Shown: piece after piece, positions 61,088 to 64,000 of the stretch | Numbering within the stretch: the stretch's first letter is position 1 | How the letters are laid out: every line of letters begins with the position of its first letter | DNA from: Streptomyces sp. NBC_01754 | GTDB taxonomy: Bacteria; Actinomycetota; Actinomycetes; Streptomycetales; Streptomycetaceae | Direction of reading: 5' to 3' | Length of the DNA: 64,000 nt | Assembly: GCF_035918015.1 (NCBI RefSeq) | Contig: NZ_CP109132.1 | Coordinates: 930,001-994,000 of the forward strand | The notes under the pieces: generated by a model | Told to the model about the DNA's origin: nothing | The model's database searches: none | Seen by the model: only the letters and a program-made list of their open reading frames with translations | Position numbers and translations under genes: made by a program

Positions 61088-62262
61088 CGTGTAGTCGTCT
61101 CCCGGTCGTCGGCAGGCTCGCCCGCGGTGTCTTCGGTACGGGATATCGGCAGCAGGTAGGAGCGCTGCTCGCTGGCCTGACAGCCGCGGGCGAGCTTGGC
61201 CTTGACGCTGCCGACCCCGGCGTGCAGGACGGTCGCGCCCTCCTTGGCTGCGGCGTCCAGCACCTGGTAGTACAGGACGTCGTAGTAGAGCGGCAGCTTG
61301 CCCTGGGCCTCGTAGTCGAACCCGGCGCGGTGGCCGAACCACTGCTCCTCGCCGCGGGCCCGGGACCGCAGCACCATGCCGAAACCGATGACGGTGCCGC
61401 GCTGCCGGGCCACGGAGACCAGGACGTCGTCCCCCATGATCTCGGCGATCCGGCCGATCATGCGGCCTGAGCCCTCGTCGCTGGCGGGATTGCCGTACTT
61501 GCGCAGGAGGTTGGCGTCGAGCTGTCCGAGGCGGGGGGCGAGCGCCCGGGTGAGCGGTTCGACGTTCACCTCGACGCCCGCGTCAGCGAGCGCCCGGCGT
61601 TCCAGGCGCACCCGGCGGCGGCGGTGCGCGCTCATCTCCTCGACGAACTGCTCGAAGCCGCCCGGCGGGATGTCCAGCCAGGCGTAGTGGTCGGAGGGGT
61701 GGTGGTGGTAGCCGCGGCGCTCCAGCAGGGCGACCAGAGAGGTGTCGCGTACGTCGACGTGCGGGAAGCAGACGGTGGCCGCTCCCCGGTCCGCCGCCAT
61801 CGCCTCGGCCCTCTCCAGCAGAGCGGTGAGGTCGTCCTCGGTGGCGTCGGGGGAGGTGAGCGTCCGGGTGCGGCCCAGATGCCGCCCTCCGCACACCAGG
61901 GAGGGCAGCAGGCTGTCCGGGTCGCCCCCGGCGACATCGCGCAGCACGCCGGCCGCCTCGGGGACCTCCTGCTCCAGGGCGCGCCTGAGCATGGCGTCCG
62001 GCCGGGCGAGCAGCCAGGCGGCGGACGCGTCGGCCCAGGCGGTCACCAGCCCGGCGACCGGGGCACCGCTCCGCTCGCGCAACAGGAAGTCCATCGCCGT
62101 ACCGGAGTTGTGTTCCTGGACAGTGAGCCACCGGGGGGTCTGGAAGAAGTCCTCCGCCCTCAGCAGCGAACTCCAGCCGTCCGCCTCCAGTCCGGCCGCG
62201 TTCCCGACCGCCCGTACGCCGTCCGGTCCCGTCGGCACGGCGGGTTCGGTGTACAGGCTCAC
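61084..62262 (-). CDS. orf16: Orf16: FemAB/GNAT-like protein
   Basis: 392 residues of the peptidogalycan/FemAB-like acyltransferase group, with FEQFVEEMSAHRRRRVRLER (about 204-223) and GHRAGFDYEAQGKLPLYYDV, a Tyr-rich segment typical of these proteins. Orf16 is a conserved clavulanate-cluster gene; its reaction is not established, although an aminoacyl- or acetyl-transfer is likely. The GTG start at 62262 lies within the stop of gcaS. Confidence 0.9.
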   Translation of the reverse strand: MSLYTEPAVPTGPDGVRAVGNAAGLEADGWSSLLRAEDFFQTPRWLTVQEHNSGTAMDFLLRERSGAPVAGLVTAWADASAAWLLARPDAMLRRALEQEVPEAAGVLRDVAGGDPDSLLPSLVCGGRHLGRTRTLTSPDATEDDLTALLERAEAMAADRGAATVCFPHVDVRDTSLVALLERRGYHHHPSDHYAWLDIPPGGFEQFVEEMSAHRRRRVRLERRALADAGVEVNVEPLTRALAPRLGQLDANLLRKYGNPASDEGSGRMIGRIAEIMGDDVLVSVARQRGTVIGFGMVLRSRARGEEQWFGHRAGFDYEAQGKLPLYYDVLYYQVLDAAAKEGATVLHAGVGSVKAKLARGCQASEQRSYLLPISRTEDTAGEPADDRETTTR

Positions 62263-63548
62263 CGAAGCTCTTCCTCGACGACGAAGTCCAGCAGGGCGGC
62301 GGCCTTGTCCGCGGACTCCCGGGCCTCGGCCAGGTCGGGGCCGTTGCAGTAGGTGAAGCCGACGCAGGAGGAGTTGTCCATGCGCTGGAGCAGGTGATCA
62401 CCCTTCTCGACGTGCAGCAGCACCTGGACGTTCTCCACGGCCGCCGCGGCCTCCAGCCCGTCGATGCGTGCGAGGGTTCCGCGTCGGGTCGGGTAGATCA
62501 TGCGGACCGCGGCGCCACCGCGGTGGACGACGGGCTCGATCGGCGGGGCGACGCCGATGGTGAGCAGCCAGGCGTCCAGGATCGGGCTGCGACCGGTGAC
62601 GTCGGTGACCAGCATGGTCATGCAGCTGGACGGGGTGCGCGGGTTGGCCTCGATGATCCGCCAGCCGGACACGGTGCGCCGGACCTCGGTGTGGCAGGGT
62701 CCGTGCCGGTAGCCGATCGCCTCCAAGGTCCTACGGACCACGTCGTACAGCTCGTCGCGCTCGTCATCGGGGAGCGGCACGGGGAAGGTGTGCCCGCACT
62801 CGATGTAGGCGGGGTCACCGAAGAGGTCCTTGGAGGTGACGCCGAAGACATGGGTGTGCCCGTCCACGGTCATCGTTTCGACGCTGACCTCCTCGCCCTC
62901 GACGTACTGCTCCAGCAGGACGTCACCGGTGCGCGGCTGGCCGCGCAGGCTGTGCCGGACGGCAGACAGCTCCTCCCACGCCTCGATGAGTCCGGCCATG
63001 TCGTCGACCCTGCGCACCCCGTAACTGATCGCTTCGGCCGGAGGCTTGGCGATCATGGGGAAGCCGAGCCGGCGGGCCGCCTCGTCGAGCTGCCCCCGGT
63101 GACTCACCAGCACATGCGGGATGTTGAACGGCTGGTCGCCGAGCGCGATCCGCAGCTGGTCCTTGATGTTGGCGGTGCGCACGGCAGCCGGGTCCGGTCC
63201 GGGCAGGCCGAGACGGCGTGCGGCGTGGGCCGCGAGCTCGGTGTGGTAGTCGGAGAACGAGGTGAGGCCGTCCACCAAGGGCGTGCCGTCATCGCCGGTG
63301 ACCACGGCCAGTACCGCGTCGAGATCGGTGGTGTCCACGTCGATCACCCGGTCGACGATGGCCAGCGGATGAGTTTCCCAGTAGTGTCCGTGGGTGTACC
63401 AGGATCGATCACCCGTCAGCATCCATACTTCGAGGCCGAATTCCTGAGCCTGTTTCAGCCCCAGGACGAAGGGATGGTTCTGCATGTGCTCGACGATCGC
63501 GATCCGCTTTCCGGTGAACTGCGCGTAGTCAGCCAGAGGTGTTGTCAT
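62259..63548 (-). CDS. gcaS: N-glycylclavaminate synthase, ATP-grasp
   Basis: 429 residues with an ATP-grasp fold: N-terminal RIAIVEHMQNHPFVLGLKQA, lysine-bearing FPMIAKPPAEAISYGVRRVD, VLLEQYVEGEEVSVETMTVD, and the metal site IIEANPRTPSS. GcaS (Orf17) of S. clavuligerus ligates glycine to clavaminate, the first step that commits to clavulanate. It heads the gcaS-orf16-oppA2-orf14 operon, in which every junction overlaps. Confidence 0.95.
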   Translation of the reverse strand: MTTPLADYAQFTGKRIAIVEHMQNHPFVLGLKQAQEFGLEVWMLTGDRSWYTHGHYWETHPLAIVDRVIDVDTTDLDAVLAVVTGDDGTPLVDGLTSFSDYHTELAAHAARRLGLPGPDPAAVRTANIKDQLRIALGDQPFNIPHVLVSHRGQLDEAARRLGFPMIAKPPAEAISYGVRRVDDMAGLIEAWEELSAVRHSLRGQPRTGDVLLEQYVEGEEVSVETMTVDGHTHVFGVTSKDLFGDPAYIECGHTFPVPLPDDERDELYDVVRRTLEAIGYRHGPCHTEVRRTVSGWRIIEANPRTPSSCMTMLVTDVTGRSPILDAWLLTIGVAPPIEPVVHRGGAAVRMIYPTRRGTLARIDGLEAAAAVENVQVLLHVEKGDHLLQRMDNSSCVGFTYCNGPDLAEARESADKAAALLDFVVEEELR

Positions 63549-63910
63549 CGGACGCCTCCCGTGTGGGTGATGTGCTGTCGACCGGATCCGGGCTCTCTGG
63601 GTTCAGTTGAACCGCCTACGGCCCGGCGGTGCCATGTGTCGGGCGGCAGGACGCATAGGCGGCGGGCGAGGCGCATAGGGAAGGGCGGAGGCGTTCGGAA
63701 GGACCGCCCGCCCTCCCCGGGCAGCTGGTCGACCGCACCCGCACCGTGCTCGTCGCCATCGCTCGCCCGGTGGGACCTCCACGCACTGGGGCCGGCCGGC
63801 GTGAGCCGGGCCGGGACACAGCGGCCGGCCCACGTCGCGGTCGCGTACCGGGAACCTCTGAGCTACTTCGTCAGCTCGTGACGGCCGCAGCCGGCTCGCG
63901 CTCGGCCCGC
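63549..63910. other. Gene-free edge of the cluster
   Basis: About 360 bases after the gcaS start with no supported gene. The first part should carry the promoter for gcaS. Confidence 0.45.
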
Positions 63911-64000
63911 TGCACGGCGTGTCCCGTCCACGAGGTGTCCCGGTGGCTCGGGCATCGCTCGATCAAGGTCGCGGTGGACCGGTACGGCCGCCTCACCCAG
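63911..64000 (+). pseudogene. C-terminal part of a tyrosine recombinase (remnant or partial)
   Basis: The frame ending at base 64000 reads TACPVHEVSRWLGHRSIKVA then VDRYGRLTQ. This is the C-terminal box of phage-type integrases (LGH...S...DRYGH) including the nucleophile Tyr. Upstream bases in this frame do not give the preceding HxLRH box, so the 5' part seems missing or replaced; the 3' part continues beyond the window. Confidence 0.7.

Overview
The window is chromosomal DNA from a Streptomyces or a very close relative. It is strongly GC-rich, many genes start with GTG, 4-base start/stop overlaps are common, and it carries actinobacterial marker genes: rbpA with a SigR-type promoter, a stand-alone polyprenol-phosphate mannose synthase, a MocR/YczE pair and Tat-exported enzymes. 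The left half appears collinear, from memory, with the S. coelicolor SCO14xx region (rbpA, fxsA, ppm, amidohydrolase, acyl-CoA dehydrogenase, chitinase, SCO1431-type small membrane protein). No rRNA, tRNA or CRISPR array was seen.

Region 1 (1-7.8 kb): a short membrane-protein gene faces a three-gene minus-strand operon for a kleisin-like protein, a KITE/MukE-like protein and a 1574-residue SMC-like ATPase. This is a MukBEF/Mks/Wadjet-type set with no JetD-like nuclease gene in view.

Region 2 (7.8-28.5 kb): mostly core and house-keeping genes. They are a fused 5-oxoprolinase, a HEAT-repeat protein, an ankyrin protein, a small membrane protein with an FtsK-like ATPase whose P-loop is altered, MocR/YczE, a glycerophosphodiesterase, an MFS permease, rbpA, fxsA, ppm, an amidohydrolase, an Lrp-type regulator, a small hypothetical protein and an acyl-CoA dehydrogenase. 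At the right end lies a family-18 chitinase gene reduced to its promoter (with DasR-like sites) and its C-terminal third, followed by a 47-residue SCO1431-type membrane protein.

Region 3 (28.5-33.8 kb): accessory DNA. A minus-strand trio encodes an 820-residue protein with peptidoglycan-binding modules and a DUF1906 glycoside-hydrolase-like domain, a 140-residue membrane protein, and a Tat-exported M15-like protein that has lost zinc ligands. About 1 kb without a convincing gene follows.

Region 4 (33.8-63.5 kb): a clavulanic-acid-type clavam cluster. The early pathway is ceaS-bls-pah-cas (N2-(2-carboxyethyl)arginine synthase, beta-lactam synthetase, proclavaminate amidinohydrolase, clavaminate synthase) as one minus-strand operon, divergent from oat. 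A transpeptidase-type PBP lies beyond cas. The late genes are oppA1, a ClaR-type regulator, a clavulanate-9-aldehyde reductase (car/cad), cyp, ferredoxin, orf12, orf13 (exporter), orf14, oppA2, orf16 and an N-glycylclavaminate synthase-type ATP-grasp gene (gcaS). Catalytic residues are retained, several at exactly the published S. clavuligerus positions. Between oat and oppA1 sit a Tat-exported metallo-hydrolase, a degraded IS3-family element, a CcaR-like SARP regulator, a small membrane protein and a large secreted SGNH/lytic-transglycosylase-like protein. No cephamycin gene is present in the window.

Region 5 (63.5-64 kb): a gene-poor edge ending in the C-terminal part of a tyrosine recombinase that runs off the window, consistent with the cluster having been mobile.
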